From Bacteroidales bacterium (lineage in GTDB: Bacteria > Bacteroidota > Bacteroidia > Bacteroidales > UBA932): a stretch of 64,000 nt of DNA. Position 1 is the first letter of the stretch. The number at the start of each line of letters is the position of its first letter. Shown here in pieces: positions 33,623-43,718 of the stretch. Under the pieces are notes generated by a model. It did not search any database. It saw nothing but the letters and a program-made list of their open reading frames with translations, and was not told the origin of the DNA. The position numbers and the translations under genes were made by a program. Location: contig JAFVQD010000008.1 of assembly GCA_017504965.1 (NCBI GenBank), positions 1 through 64,000 on the forward strand. Direction: 5' to 3'.

Positions 33623-36049
33623 CTAAAATTTAAGTGTATAACTGAATGTCGGGATAATGGGGATCATTCCCAGCCCCTCACCTATATATTTCACAAGATT
33701 ACCATCATCATCATATTCACCGGACAGATATGCAAATACTACATTGGTCCTGCAGTAGACATTATATATGCTCAGGTTCCAGGTACTTAGGTTCCCCCTT
33801 TTAGTAGTCTTATGAAAGTTCAGCCCCAGATCGAGTCTGTGGTAATCGGGAAGCTGAAGATTGTTCGGTTCGCTATATACAGGAAAATGGGTCATATAGT
33901 CGTATTGGTCCGGCTCAGTATTCTCAGCATAGTGCGATTCCACCGTCATCCTGTTACCTGTCCTCCAGCTCCAGCACCCATAGACCTCAAATCTCTTGGT
34001 AAACTTGTGCTTGAGCATAAGTGTCAGTTTGTGTCTGCTGTCATTTCTGTCCCTGTACCAATCCCTGTAGAAATCATCAAACTTCCTCTGATTCCACATA
34101 AGTGTATAGTATGCAGATGCCTCGGTCTTCTCCCCTTTCCAGCTCAGCTCCGTCTCCATACCCCAGGAGCGCCCCTTACCCTGCACATAAGATTTGTCCC
34201 ATTCGGTAAGAGGTGGGAAAAGTGCATTCACCCCGAAATACTCTATAAGATGGTCCATATGCTTGTACCACCCCTCCACATTGAGGGTTATATGCCCCGG
34301 TATCTTGGTATAGATCCCTGCAGCCACCTCCCGAGAGCGCGAAGGGGGTATGGAACCGGTAGAAGGGAGCCAGCAGTTGGTAGGGAGATCGAGATATATG
34401 GTCGAGACCAGATGGGTAGGCTGCGACATCTCTGTATAGGATGCCTTGGCCGAGATGTAATCATTGAATGTGTAGTTGAAAGCGGCTCTCGGCTCTACCG
34501 AATGCCAATATTTCCCTCCGGATGCCACCATCGAATACCTCAGTCCCAGATTCATAGTCAATTTATCCCCGAGCGACATCTCATCCTCGAAGTAGAGGGC
34601 AGCGGTCTGCATATGGGCAGTGGTCGAGTCCCCCATCTCCACACTCACCTCTGTATTGTCCTTGTATATCAGAGCATCCTCCAGAGTAGAGGTGGGGCTG
34701 TAGATATGATATTGCGCCGTGACGCCGTAGCGGAGCTTATGATTCTCCCCCAGCCTGTGGTAAAAGTCTGCATTGAGGCCGAAATCGTGCACCAGAGAGT
34801 TTACATATTGCCCCCCTTTCTCCCTCACATCGGGGTGGAGGCTGGTCCAGTCTTCGAAATAGAAGCCCAGACGGGAGTGTGATCTGGTATAATATGCAGC
34901 GGCGTTCATAGAGAGGCGGTCCGAAATATCCCACTTCCAGTCCAGCGAGCCGAGGGTATTGCCCCAGTTCATAGGGATCCCCATATCATTCTCCTGCTGC
35001 CGATGAATCTCAGCGACCCCATCTTCACCTACCTGATAATATTCCGAAAAATTGTACTGCTTGTACCTGAAAACGTCTCGTCCCATATAGAAAGAGCCTC
35101 TGAGAGTATTTTTAGGGGAGAACTTATGGGTCACCTTGGCATTAAGATCACTGAAAGAGTAGCCGAGGGTCAGTTTGTCAGGCTGGTTCTCTTTATTGAA
35201 AAAATAGAGGATCGGCTCAGATATGGTCTCTATCCAGGTCCTTCGGAGCCCCACATTGAAAGAGGTCTTCCCCTTCACGATAGGCCCCTCAAACTGGAGA
35301 TGCCCATCGATAAGCCCTATGGCAAATGTCCCGTGATAGTCATAAAAATTACCGTCACGGGTAGTTATATCCACCACAGATGACATCTTCCCGCCGAATC
35401 TGGCCGGAAAACCGCTCTTATAAAAGTCGATATTCTCTATTACATCGGTATTGAACGAGGAGAAGAGACCACCCAGGTGGCTGACCTGATAGATCGGAAC
35501 CCCATCCAGGAGAAATAGGTTATCACTTCCGTCTCCCCCGTGAACATACAGACCCGACATAAGTTCGGTACCCGATGCCACACCCGGGAGGAGCTGGATA
35601 GTCTTTATCACATCGGGGGTACTGAAAAAGGCGAAACCTGAATTCAGGAACTCTGTATTTATCTTCTTCAGCCCAGTCTGGGTCACTTTCACTTTCCGGT
35701 CGGCATCTGCTGTGATGTAGGCTTTGGAGAGGGTGTCCCTCCACACATCCTCAAACATCACATCATAGCTCTTCACCTTCTTCCCCTTCCGGGTCAGAAC
35801 GACATACTTTTTATTTATCTCCCACTCTATACCGGTCCCTTCAAACAACTCCTCGAGGGCCTCTTCCAGGCTCATTCCCTTTTTTATCTCTGCCTCAGAG
35901 GGGATATTCAGGTCCAGAGCCGCATCGTGAATAAAATTCACCTCGAACATCTCGTGCACCTGCTCTATCTTCTCTTTCAGTGTCGCGCCCCCTCTGGCTG
36001 AGAGGATAGACGGCAACACCAGAAGATACAATAACAAAATCTTCTTCAT
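33623..36049 (-). CDS. TonB-dependent receptor with STN signalling domain
   Basis: An 808-residue outer-membrane receptor: signal peptide (1-18), an STN/secretin-like domain at about 25-90 (NIPSEAEIKKGMSLEEALEELF and IEWEINKKYVVLTRKGKK), plug with VHGGDGSDNLFLLDGVPIY (about 168-186) and a barrel ending YTLKF. The usual carboxypeptidase-like domain between STN and plug is missing or very short. The STN domain lets it signal through FecR to the sigma factor, so it both imports and senses its ligand, probably iron-siderophore or another bulky nutrient. Confidence 0.9.
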   Translation of the reverse strand: MKKILLLYLLVLPSILSARGGATLKEKIEQVHEMFEVNFIHDAALDLNIPSEAEIKKGMSLEEALEELFEGTGIEWEINKKYVVLTRKGKKVKSYDVMFEDVWRDTLSKAYITADADRKVKVTQTGLKKINTEFLNSGFAFFSTPDVIKTIQLLPGVASGTELMSGLYVHGGDGSDNLFLLDGVPIYQVSHLGGLFSSFNTDVIENIDFYKSGFPARFGGKMSSVVDITTRDGNFYDYHGTFAIGLIDGHLQFEGPIVKGKTSFNVGLRRTWIETISEPILYFFNKENQPDKLTLGYSFSDLNAKVTHKFSPKNTLRGSFYMGRDVFRYKQYNFSEYYQVGEDGVAEIHRQQENDMGIPMNWGNTLGSLDWKWDISDRLSMNAAAYYTRSHSRLGFYFEDWTSLHPDVREKGGQYVNSLVHDFGLNADFYHRLGENHKLRYGVTAQYHIYSPTSTLEDALIYKDNTEVSVEMGDSTTAHMQTAALYFEDEMSLGDKLTMNLGLRYSMVASGGKYWHSVEPRAAFNYTFNDYISAKASYTEMSQPTHLVSTIYLDLPTNCWLPSTGSIPPSRSREVAAGIYTKIPGHITLNVEGWYKHMDHLIEYFGVNALFPPLTEWDKSYVQGKGRSWGMETELSWKGEKTEASAYYTLMWNQRKFDDFYRDWYRDRNDSRHKLTLMLKHKFTKRFEVYGCWSWRTGNRMTVESHYAENTEPDQYDYMTHFPVYSEPNNLQLPDYHRLDLGLNFHKTTKRGNLSTWNLSIYNVYCRTNVVFAYLSGEYDDDGNLVKYIGEGLGMIPIIPTFSYTLKF

Positions 36050-36061
36050 CGATCTTTCGAA

Positions 36062-36898
36062 TTACATTTTAATAATGGTTACATCCAATGCAGATTCGAT
36101 CAACTCTATTATCAGATCCATATCCTCGGTGCTGAACTCACCGGTGAGCCTTTTTTTCAGATCTGTGGCTCCGAACGACACTCCGTAATAATTTCCGATG
36201 GTGACAAGAACCTCCTTCAGTGGTGTATCATCGAAGATAAATGTCCCTCTCACCCAGGCAATTCCATTTATACCACCCTTCGGGTCCAAGTGCGGTTTGA
36301 TGGCCCCCTTCGGCAGGGTCGCCCCCATCCCTTCGGTCAATACGACCCCTTCAAGGTTCTCTGTACGGGCAAAATGGACCTTCCCCTGATAGACATACAC
36401 CCTGGCCACAGGCAATGTCTCCACTAAAAACCTGGTCCCCAATACCCTTACAAAAGAGTTCCCGGTGGTCACTTCAAAAGGTCTGCCGAGATCTTTGGTC
36501 ACCTCGAAATACCCCTTTCCGGTCAAAGTCACCGCTCTGGTCCCCTTTTCGAACCCTCTCACCTTATAGGTCAATGAGGCCCCTTCGGGCAATGTCACTC
36601 TGGTACTGTCGGGGAGGAGAAACACATCTTTCGCCCCCTGGGCCACCAGAGTCACCTCCGCGGTCGAGATCAGGACAAAACGGATCATCACCCCCAGCAC
36701 AAGTGCTGCAGCAATCCCTGTGGCAAAGTATATCCACCCTCTCCTCCCCTTGGGCTTGGCAGCGGGTGCTGTGCCGTGGGCAGCGTAAAACTTGGAGATA
36801 GCTTTATTGGTGTCCAATTTGCCCTCCCGGTAGTGCTTCAGCACAAAATCGAGGTGTTTGTTTTCGTTTTCTGACATAGATTTGATCGATATCTTCAC
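36062..36898 (-). CDS. fecR: FecR-type anti-sigma factor
   Basis: A 278-residue inner-membrane protein with a short cytosolic part, one membrane helix (about 52-74, WIYFATGIAAALVLGVMI), the FecR domain (FLLPDSTRVTLPEGASLTYK, KGYFEVTKDLGRPFEV) and a C-terminal STN-like subdomain (IFDDTPLKEVLVTIGNYYGVSF). It transmits the receptor signal to the ECF sigma factor encoded next upstream. Confidence 0.92.
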   Translation of the reverse strand: MKISIKSMSENENKHLDFVLKHYREGKLDTNKAISKFYAAHGTAPAAKPKGRRGWIYFATGIAAALVLGVMIRFVLISTAEVTLVAQGAKDVFLLPDSTRVTLPEGASLTYKVRGFEKGTRAVTLTGKGYFEVTKDLGRPFEVTTGNSFVRVLGTRFLVETLPVARVYVYQGKVHFARTENLEGVVLTEGMGATLPKGAIKPHLDPKGGINGIAWVRGTFIFDDTPLKEVLVTIGNYYGVSFGATDLKKRLTGEFSTEDMDLIIELIESALDVTIIKM

Positions 36899-36934
36899 CT
36901 ATAAGACGAAGAAGTTATTAAAAAGTACTATGCA

Positions 36935-37423
36935 TCAGCAGCATATCAGCATATAAATCTTCACAGCGCCATCTTTCAATATTTTCAAGGCCTTGCTTAC
37001 CTGATTCTTGACCGTCTGGAGGGAGATCCCGAGCTCCCGGGCTATCTCCTCCTGCTTGTAGCCGTCCCGTTTGGACATCAGAAATATCTCTCTGCACTTG
37101 TCCGGGAGCGAATCGATAGCGGTCCACAGGCGGGCCTCCACCTGCGAATCCTCCACAGAGGGCTCCAGAATATCAAGCGCCTCCCCCTCAAGCTGTGAGA
37201 TCTCCACCTGCGACCTACCTTTCCTTATAATATCCAGGCACCTGTTTCTTACGACAGTGTAGAGATAACTTTTCTGATTCACTATCTTCTTCCCTGCCGA
37301 GAGCTTTTCCCATAACACACCAAAGGCCTCCTGCACCACATCTTCAGATGCATCTACATCATTAAGATAGTGAAGGGCATATAAACAAAGGGGTCTGTAG
37401 TGATAACGGAAGAGACTCTCCAT
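36935..37423 (-). CDS. fecI: FecI-type ECF sigma factor
   Basis: A 162-residue sigma factor with region 2 (FRYHYRPLCLYALHYLNDVDASEDVVQEAFGVLW) and region 4 (YKQEEIARELGISLQTVKNQVSKALKIL). Partner of the FecR-type protein 36 bases downstream. Its ATG overlaps the recJ stop by one base (TAATG), so it may be produced partly by read-through from recJ. Confidence 0.93.
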   Translation of the reverse strand: MESLFRYHYRPLCLYALHYLNDVDASEDVVQEAFGVLWEKLSAGKKIVNQKSYLYTVVRNRCLDIIRKGRSQVEISQLEGEALDILEPSVEDSQVEARLWTAIDSLPDKCREIFLMSKRDGYKQEEIARELGISLQTVKNQVSKALKILKDGAVKIYMLICC

Positions 37424-39156
37424 TAGAATAAATCTTCTCTGATTTTGATGTCTTTAACTCGAAGCTGGATATTGGCTATACCTCTGTAGTAGTTCTCTGC
37501 TATAGAGTAACATACATCTACCGGATTACCTACGTGAAGATGTTCGAAATGCTCGGAGCGGTTAAATGCTATGGCAGAGATATATCTGTAAGGCTCATCC
37601 TCCTGGATAAGTTCAAGTTTCATATGGCCATTGTCAGATCCCACTTTACGGCCATTGCCATTGTCGTAGACATTCTCAGTGATAAAGACAGGGGACTGGT
37701 TACCCGGGCCGAAAGGCTGGAACTGCTTCAGAAGTCTGAAGAATTTGGGGGTAATCTGCTTGAAGTCGAGATAAGAATCTATATTTACCAGAGGTACAAG
37801 CAGCTCATCTGTAATCTTGGAGACTACATAGTCCTCGAACTTCGTGCAGAACGCCTCCAGATTCTCCTCTTTCATAGTCAGGCCTGCCGCATACATATGG
37901 CCACCGAAATTCTCAAGATACTCCGAACAGTGCTCTATCGCAGCATACAGGTCAAACCCTGTTATACTTCTCGCTGAGCCTGTAATGAAGCCATTTGACT
38001 GTGTAAGGACTATGGTAGGTCTGTAGAATGCCTCTACCAGACGTGATGCCACAATACCCACTACACCTTTATGCCACTGGGGGTTATATACGATAGTAGA
38101 CTTCTTGTTTGCGAAGCCAGGACTGTTCTTCACCATATTGATCGCCTCAAAGGTGATCTCACGGTCGATACTCTTGCGCTCGTTATTGTGGTCGTTAATG
38201 GCAGCTCCGATATGCTTCGCCTGCTCATCGTTACGACAGATCAGAAGATCCACCGCTGTCCTTCCGGACTCCATACGGCCGGCAGCATTGATACGGGGAC
38301 CTATCTTGAAGACTACATCGTCGATAGTTATCTTATGATTTTCAAGTCCTGATAATTTGATGACAGACTGGAGTCCTTTACAGGGATTTTCATTCAGTCT
38401 CTGAAGCCCATAATGGGCCAATATTCTGTTCTCACCTGTCACCGAGACCAGATCGGCAGCGATACTTACAGCCACCAGGTCCAGAAGGGGGATAATCTCC
38501 TCAAACGGGATAGACTTGTATTGGGCATAGCCCTGAACCAGTTTAAATCCCACTCCACATCCCGACAGGTCGTCGAAAGGATAGGAGCAGTCCTCCCTTT
38601 TCGGGTCAAGGACAGCTACTGCAGGGGGGAGCACCTCATCGGGCAAGTGATGGTCACAGATGATGAAATCCACCCCTTTCTCAGAAGCATATTTCACTTT
38701 CTCCACCGCTTTGATACCACAGTCCAGCGATATGATGAGTGTATATTTGTTCTCCACTGCACTGTCTATCCCTTTATATGAGACACCATAACCTTCATCA
38801 TATCTGTCGGGGATATAGTACTCGATATTAGGGTTAAATCTCTTCAGGAAAGTATACATAAGGGCTACAGCTGTAGTCCCATCCACATCGTAGTCACCGT
38901 ATATGAGTATCGATTCCTGATCTTTGATCGCCTGATCCAGGCGTCTGACAGCCTTGTCCATATCTGTCATCAGGAAAGGGTCGTGAAGGCGGGCCAGATC
39001 GGGTCTGAAAAACTCCCTTGCCTGCTCATATGACTTGATATTTCTCTGGATAAGAAGATTAGCCAATACGTGATCGATCCCCAGCTCTGCTGAGAGCTGA
39101 CGGACAAGCGCCGGATTACCGGGCTCCTTCACTATCCATTTTCTATCTACTGCCAT
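37423..39156 (-). CDS. recJ: Single-stranded-DNA exonuclease RecJ
   Basis: A 577-residue DHH-family 5-prime to 3-prime exonuclease of recombination and repair. Metal motifs DYDVDG (88-93) and CDHH (167-170) are intact, with the RecJ OB domain and DHHA1 domain (GRMESGRTAVDLL, GGHMYAAGLTM) behind. A -7 box TAATTTTG at 39164-39171 is only 7 bases from the ATG, so the mRNA should be nearly leaderless. Divergent from lysS. Confidence 0.95.
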   Translation of the reverse strand: MAVDRKWIVKEPGNPALVRQLSAELGIDHVLANLLIQRNIKSYEQAREFFRPDLARLHDPFLMTDMDKAVRRLDQAIKDQESILIYGDYDVDGTTAVALMYTFLKRFNPNIEYYIPDRYDEGYGVSYKGIDSAVENKYTLIISLDCGIKAVEKVKYASEKGVDFIICDHHLPDEVLPPAVAVLDPKREDCSYPFDDLSGCGVGFKLVQGYAQYKSIPFEEIIPLLDLVAVSIAADLVSVTGENRILAHYGLQRLNENPCKGLQSVIKLSGLENHKITIDDVVFKIGPRINAAGRMESGRTAVDLLICRNDEQAKHIGAAINDHNNERKSIDREITFEAINMVKNSPGFANKKSTIVYNPQWHKGVVGIVASRLVEAFYRPTIVLTQSNGFITGSARSITGFDLYAAIEHCSEYLENFGGHMYAAGLTMKEENLEAFCTKFEDYVVSKITDELLVPLVNIDSYLDFKQITPKFFRLLKQFQPFGPGNQSPVFITENVYDNGNGRKVGSDNGHMKLELIQEDEPYRYISAIAFNRSEHFEHLHVGNPVDVCYSIAENYYRGIANIQLRVKDIKIREDLF

Positions 39157-39163
39157 ATCTTTG

Positions 39164-39171
39164 CAAAATTA
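39164..39171 (-). promoter_or_regulatory. -7 box of recJ (TAATTTTG)
   Basis: Matches TAnnTTTG on the minus strand, 7 bases before the recJ ATG. No clear -33 TTTG at the proper distance. Confidence 0.5.
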
Positions 39172-39203
39172 CAAATTTTATTCCTAAATCGGTAAAAAAA
39201 AGT

Positions 39204-39211
39204 TATTTTTG
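39204..39211 (+). promoter_or_regulatory. -7 box of lysS (TATTTTTG)
   Basis: Matches TAnnTTTG on the plus strand, 27 bases before the lysS ATG. The -33 element is not obvious. Confidence 0.45.
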
Positions 39212-39238
39212 CCTTTCAATACATAAAATGGATAAAAG

Positions 39239-40750
39239 ATGGATATTTTGGACCTAAACGAACAGGAATTGAACAGGCGTGAAGCCCTCAAGCAGCTTGA
39301 GGCATTGGGTATCGAAGCGTATCCCGCTGCCCAGTACCACGTAAACACCACATCCAAAGAGATAAAAGAGAAATATAACCCCGAAGAGGAGAATTTTAAA
39401 GATGTAGTGATCGCCGGTAGGATTATGAGCAGAAGGATTATGGGTGCTGCATCATTTATGGAGCTTCAGGACACCGAAGGTAGGATTCAGGTCTATGTCA
39501 AACGTGACGAGATTTGCCCGGAAGAAGATAAGACTATGTATAACACCGTATTCAAGAAACTTTTGGATATCGGCGATATCGTAGGTATCGAAGGTTATGC
39601 ATTCATCACACAGACAGGGCAGCTCTCTATCCACGCCAAGAAACTTACAGTTCTGAGCAAATCACTCAGAGTGCTCCCTATCGTGAAAGAGAAAGAGGGT
39701 GAAGTATTCGATGCATTCTCAGACCCTGAGCTCAGATACAGAATGAGATATGTCGATCTTATCGTAAATCCTCAGATCAAAGACACTTTCATCAAGAGGA
39801 CCCAGATCGTGAATACTATGAGAGAGTATTTCAACGAGCACGGCTGTCTGGAGGTGGAGACCCCTATCCTTCAGTCTATCCCCGGTGGTGCCACAGCGAG
39901 ACCGTTCATCACTCACCACAACGCACTGGATATCCCTCTTTATCTCCGTATCGCCAATGAACTTTATCTGAAGAGACTTATCGTAGGTGGTTTCGCAGGT
40001 GTATACGAATTTGCCAAGGACTTCCGTAACGAAGGTATGGACAAAACCCATAACCCTGAGTTCACCTGTATGGAGATCTACGTGGCTTACAAAGACTATA
40101 TCTGGATGATGGAGTTCGTGGAGAAACTTCTCGAGAAGATCGCCCTCAAACTTCACGGAAAGACTACCGTAAATATCGGCGGTCACGAGATCGACTTCAA
40201 GGCACCTTTCCGCAGACTCCCTATGCTTGAGGCTATCAAAGAGTATGCAGGTGTAGATGTGGAGGGGATGGATGAGGCTCAGCTTCGTCAGGTATGTAAA
40301 GACCTCAATGTGCCGGTACAGCCAAGCTACGGCGTAGGTAAACTTATCGATGCCATCTTCGGCCAGTACTGCGAGGATCACCTTATCCAGCCAACATTCA
40401 TCACCGACTACCCTATCGAGATGTCTCCTCTAACCAAGAAGCACCGTAACAATCCTCGTCTGACCGAGAGATTTGAGCTGTTCGTGAATGGGAAGGAGCT
40501 GGCCAACGCATATAGCGAGCTTAACGACCCTATCGACCAGCTTGACAGATTCAAGAAGCAGCTGGAGCTTAAAGAGAAGGGTGACGACGAGGCTATGTAC
40601 ATCGATATGGACTTCGTAAGGGCACTTGAGTACGGTATGCCACCTACATCCGGCCTTGGTATGGGTATCGACCGTCTGACTATGTTTATGACCGGCTCTA
40701 CCACTATCCAGGATGTACTCTTCTTCCCTCAAATGCGTCCTGAAAAATAG
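39239..40750 (+). CDS. lysS: Lysyl-tRNA synthetase (class II)
   Basis: A 503-residue class II aminoacyl-tRNA synthetase. N-terminal OB-fold ([23 protein letters not shown]), motif 2 [18 protein letters not shown] and motif 3 GMGIDRLTM are present. The length of about 500 residues fits the compact LysRS form, without the C-terminal extension seen in some Bacteroides enzymes. The start at 39239 ([14 protein letters not shown]) is preferred over an out-of-frame ATG at 39228. Confidence 0.96.
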   Translation: MDILDLNEQELNRREALKQLEALGIEAYPAAQYHVNTTSKEIKEKYNPEEENFKDVVIAGRIMSRRIMGAASFMELQDTEGRIQVYVKRDEICPEEDKTMYNTVFKKLLDIGDIVGIEGYAFITQTGQLSIHAKKLTVLSKSLRVLPIVKEKEGEVFDAFSDPELRYRMRYVDLIVNPQIKDTFIKRTQIVNTMREYFNEHGCLEVETPILQSIPGGATARPFITHHNALDIPLYLRIANELYLKRLIVGGFAGVYEFAKDFRNEGMDKTHNPEFTCMEIYVAYKDYIWMMEFVEKLLEKIALKLHGKTTVNIGGHEIDFKAPFRRLPMLEAIKEYAGVDVEGMDEAQLRQVCKDLNVPVQPSYGVGKLIDAIFGQYCEDHLIQPTFITDYPIEMSPLTKKHRNNPRLTERFELFVNGKELANAYSELNDPIDQLDRFKKQLELKEKGDDEAMYIDMDFVRALEYGMPPTSGLGMGIDRLTMFMTGSTTIQDVLFFPQMRPEK

Positions 40751-40756
40751 CATACT

Positions 40757-41575
40757 ATGGGTGCCGAGCTTATAACCTCTACCCAGAATCCTAAAATCAA
40801 GGATCTCACCCTCCTGCTCGAAAAGTCCAAAGAGAGGAGACAAAAGGGGTTGTTTGCCGTAGAAGGTATCCGCGAAATATCAAATTGCGCAGCAGGTGGA
40901 TTTACCGCCTCTGCGCTATTTTATTGTCCTGAGATCATCTCCGAGAGGGGTCTGGTGGAGCTCCGCAGCACCCTCTCCCTTACCGAAAAAGCCCTCTTCC
41001 CGGTAGCCCCCAATGTGTACCAGAAGATAGCGTACCGAGGCACCACCGAAGGGGCAGTGGCCCTCTTCAAAAGCAGGGACCGCAGACTCGAAGAGATTGT
41101 CCTGCAGGACAATAAAGCACCTTTAGTTCTGGTTCTGGAGTCGGTAGAGAAGCCCGGCAACCTCGGGGCCATCCTCCGTACAGCCGATGCTGCGGGGGTG
41201 GATGCTGTGATAGTCTGCGACCCCCTCACCGACCTTTATAACCCTAATCTCATCCGTGCAAGTATCTCAGGGGTCTTCACCCTGCAGATAGCCACCGCCA
41301 CCTCCCAGGAGGCAGCCAAATGGCTCCGGGAGCGTTCATTCAACATCCTCACAGCCCAGCTTCAGGACTCCAAACCATACTACGATATCGATATGACGGT
41401 CGCTACCGCAATAGTCTTCGGGACAGAGGCCGACGGACTCAGCGACTTCTGGCGGGAGCAGTCTAACGCCAAGATCCTCATCCCTATGCTCGGCAAACTC
41501 GACTCGCTGAATGTCTCCGTATCGGCAGCAGTGCTCTGCTACGAGGCTGTAAGGCAGAGAAACAAATCCCTTTAG
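40757..41575 (+). CDS. SpoU/TrmH-family rRNA or tRNA 2-prime-O-methyltransferase
   Basis: A 272-residue SPOUT methyltransferase. An N-terminal substrate-binding domain (TSTQNPKIKDLTLLLEKSKERRQKGLFAVEGIREI) is followed by the catalytic domain with LVLVLESVEKPGNLGAILRTADAAG, AIVFGTEADGLSDFW and the knot signature LIPMLGKLDSLNVSVSAAVL. It methylates ribose 2-prime-OH on an rRNA or tRNA site that cannot be told from sequence. Seven bases after lysS. Confidence 0.92.
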   Translation: MGAELITSTQNPKIKDLTLLLEKSKERRQKGLFAVEGIREISNCAAGGFTASALFYCPEIISERGLVELRSTLSLTEKALFPVAPNVYQKIAYRGTTEGAVALFKSRDRRLEEIVLQDNKAPLVLVLESVEKPGNLGAILRTADAAGVDAVIVCDPLTDLYNPNLIRASISGVFTLQIATATSQEAAKWLRERSFNILTAQLQDSKPYYDIDMTVATAIVFGTEADGLSDFWREQSNAKILIPMLGKLDSLNVSVSAAVLCYEAVRQRNKSL

Positions 41576-41577
41576 CT

Positions 41578-42336
41578 ATGGGCAGCATCAAACATTTCGG
41601 CCTCATAGGGCACCCCATTTCACACAGCCAGAGCCCTACCCTTTTCTACGAAAATCACCCCGGAACAGAAGACAGATACGATCTTATCGAGACCCCGGAC
41701 TTCGATGAGGCGATCTCCATATTCAAAAGGGACTTCGATGCCATCAATGTCACTGCACCTTTCAAAGAGAGGGCAATGCTGGTAGCTGATACACTGGAGA
41801 AGGAGTGCGAACTGTGCGGAGCCACCAATCTCCTGAAAAAGGTGAATGGAGGGATCAGAGGGTACAATACAGATATCGACGGGGTATACCGCACCATCGC
41901 AGCCCATTCGGGCGAAGCCCAATATGGACGGAGTGCCCTCGTAATAGGGTGCGGAGGGGCAGGCAAGGCTGCTGCCATCGCTATGGCCAAACTCGGATGC
42001 AAAGTCACCATCGCAAACCGGAGCCTCAGAAAAGGGGAACTCTTCGCCCAGAGACTTATCTCTATAGGGGGATATGACCGGATAGATGCAGTATCTCTGG
42101 AGAAAGCGGTAGAGATAGCAGATCTGTACGACTTCATCATCTACACCCTCCCTGTCGCCATCGAAGGACTCTCCAAAATCGATTTCAGCGACAAAGTGGT
42201 TCTCGAAGCGAACTATCGCGACCCTCAAATCACCCCCTCTATAATAAAAGAAACCACCCTTTACATCAGCGGTAAAGAGTGGCTCTTGCATCAAGCTGTA
42301 TCAGCTTGGGATATTTTCTACACTACTTCTTGTTAG
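41578..42336 (+). CDS. aroE: Shikimate dehydrogenase (NADP+)
   Basis: A 252-residue enzyme that reduces 3-dehydroshikimate. Substrate site GHPISHSQSP (11-20), catalytic Lys63 in NVTAPFKE, Asp99 in YNTDIDG, and the nucleotide fold GCGGAGKAA are present. Shares the pathway with aroK at 21561. Its 3-prime end overlaps the convergent MFS gene by 14 bases. Confidence 0.94.
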   Translation: MGSIKHFGLIGHPISHSQSPTLFYENHPGTEDRYDLIETPDFDEAISIFKRDFDAINVTAPFKERAMLVADTLEKECELCGATNLLKKVNGGIRGYNTDIDGVYRTIAAHSGEAQYGRSALVIGCGGAGKAAAIAMAKLGCKVTIANRSLRKGELFAQRLISIGGYDRIDAVSLEKAVEIADLYDFIIYTLPVAIEGLSKIDFSDKVVLEANYRDPQITPSIIKETTLYISGKEWLLHQAVSAWDIFYTTSC

Positions 42337-43687
42337 GTTCATCAAGCTGTAGCTGAGGATTCTTCTTAGAAGAGAAGAAAAGCATAAGTGATACTGTAAT
42401 AGCTACGATACCCAGTGCGATGAAGATATACTCTGCTTTCACAGCTGCCTCCACACCTGTGTTTCTCTCAAGAATACCACCTACGAAGATAGGAACCAAT
42501 AGCATACCCATATTCTGGATCCAGTAGATAAGTGAGTAAGCTGTACCAAGGTTCTTCTCAGGTACGATCTTAGGAACTGATGGCCACATAGCAGCAGGTA
42601 CCAATGAGTAACCTACACCCAAGATAGCGATACCGATATAACCGAAGATAGGCTGTGCTGGTGCAAATGCGATGATAAGGTGAGCTGAGAATACAAGTAC
42701 TGAGCCTGTAATCATCCAAGTGGTAGCTTTACCGATCTTGTCCACAAGGCTACCGAATAGAGGGGTGAACACTACAGTAAAGAATGGGATCATAGATACC
42801 ATAGTAGATGCAGTCCTTTCGAACTCTGCAGCCACCTCGCCACCAAATCTAGGGATAAGGATAGCAGTAGCAAATTTCTTGAAAGAGATGATACAGCAGT
42901 AGAAGAACACACAAAGGAGTGAGATCAGCAGATAGTGTTTGTTTGTAAGCACTTTGATGATGTCAGAGAATTTGAATTTATCCTCCTCAGCAGTCTCCAC
43001 TTTATCTGTGGTACCGGCCTGACGGTCAAATTTGGCATCCATTGCCACGAAGATAGCCCACACGATAGAGCCTAAAAGAAGAAGCATCACACCGATAAAT
43101 GCAGGTTTGCTGGTCACGTCAAGTGGATATCCTGCAGCAGATTCAGCCACCAATACAGGTGAAAGAAGGAGAGCAGCAGCAGTACCAAGACGGGCGATAG
43201 AGAGCTGAAGACCCATTGCCAATGCCATAGATTTACCTTTGAACCATTTGGCGATAGAGCGGGTTACAGCCACACCGGCGATCTCACTTCCCAAACCGAA
43301 AAGCATACATCCCACATAAGCGATAGTAAGTGAGTTGCCTTTCGCCACGATAGCAGGTGAAGAGATGGTGATGTAAACCAATGCTGCACCCAAAGTCATA
43401 AGACCCACGAAAATAGAACCTGTCACACGTACACCCCATTTGTCAAGAAGGATACCGCATACGATAAGACCTCCCCATACACATAGGAATGAGTAACCAC
43501 CGGCATAGAAACCATAGTCAGACATACTCCAACCAAGTTCCAGCATTTCAGGATTTTTAAAGATGTGAGAGATTGTAGAGAACATATCGTCGAAGAAGTA
43601 CGACGCAAACATCGGGATTACCAGGCAAGCCCAAGCAATCCAGCATGCGCTCTTGCTCTCTTTCAAGGTTTTAACTACTTTATTCAT
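42323..43687 (-). CDS. MFS transporter (MFSD1-like), copy 1
   Basis: A 454-residue, 12-helix major facilitator. The motif IAKWFKGKSMALAMGLQLSIARLGTA between helices 4 and 5 is shared with the next gene and with MFSD1-like and related carriers. It is a paralogue of the gene at 43719, 31 bases upstream, and probably cotranscribed with it. Substrate unknown. The gene's 3-prime end overlaps aroE tail-to-tail. Confidence 0.85.
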   Translation of the reverse strand: MNKVVKTLKESKSACWIAWACLVIPMFASYFFDDMFSTISHIFKNPEMLELGWSMSDYGFYAGGYSFLCVWGGLIVCGILLDKWGVRVTGSIFVGLMTLGAALVYITISSPAIVAKGNSLTIAYVGCMLFGLGSEIAGVAVTRSIAKWFKGKSMALAMGLQLSIARLGTAAALLLSPVLVAESAAGYPLDVTSKPAFIGVMLLLLGSIVWAIFVAMDAKFDRQAGTTDKVETAEEDKFKFSDIIKVLTNKHYLLISLLCVFFYCCIISFKKFATAILIPRFGGEVAAEFERTASTMVSMIPFFTVVFTPLFGSLVDKIGKATTWMITGSVLVFSAHLIIAFAPAQPIFGYIGIAILGVGYSLVPAAMWPSVPKIVPEKNLGTAYSLIYWIQNMGMLLVPIFVGGILERNTGVEAAVKAEYIFIALGIVAITVSLMLFFSSKKNPQLQLDEPNKK

Positions 43688-43718
43688 AAATTTTTATTGA
43701 TTAATAATTGATTTGGTT

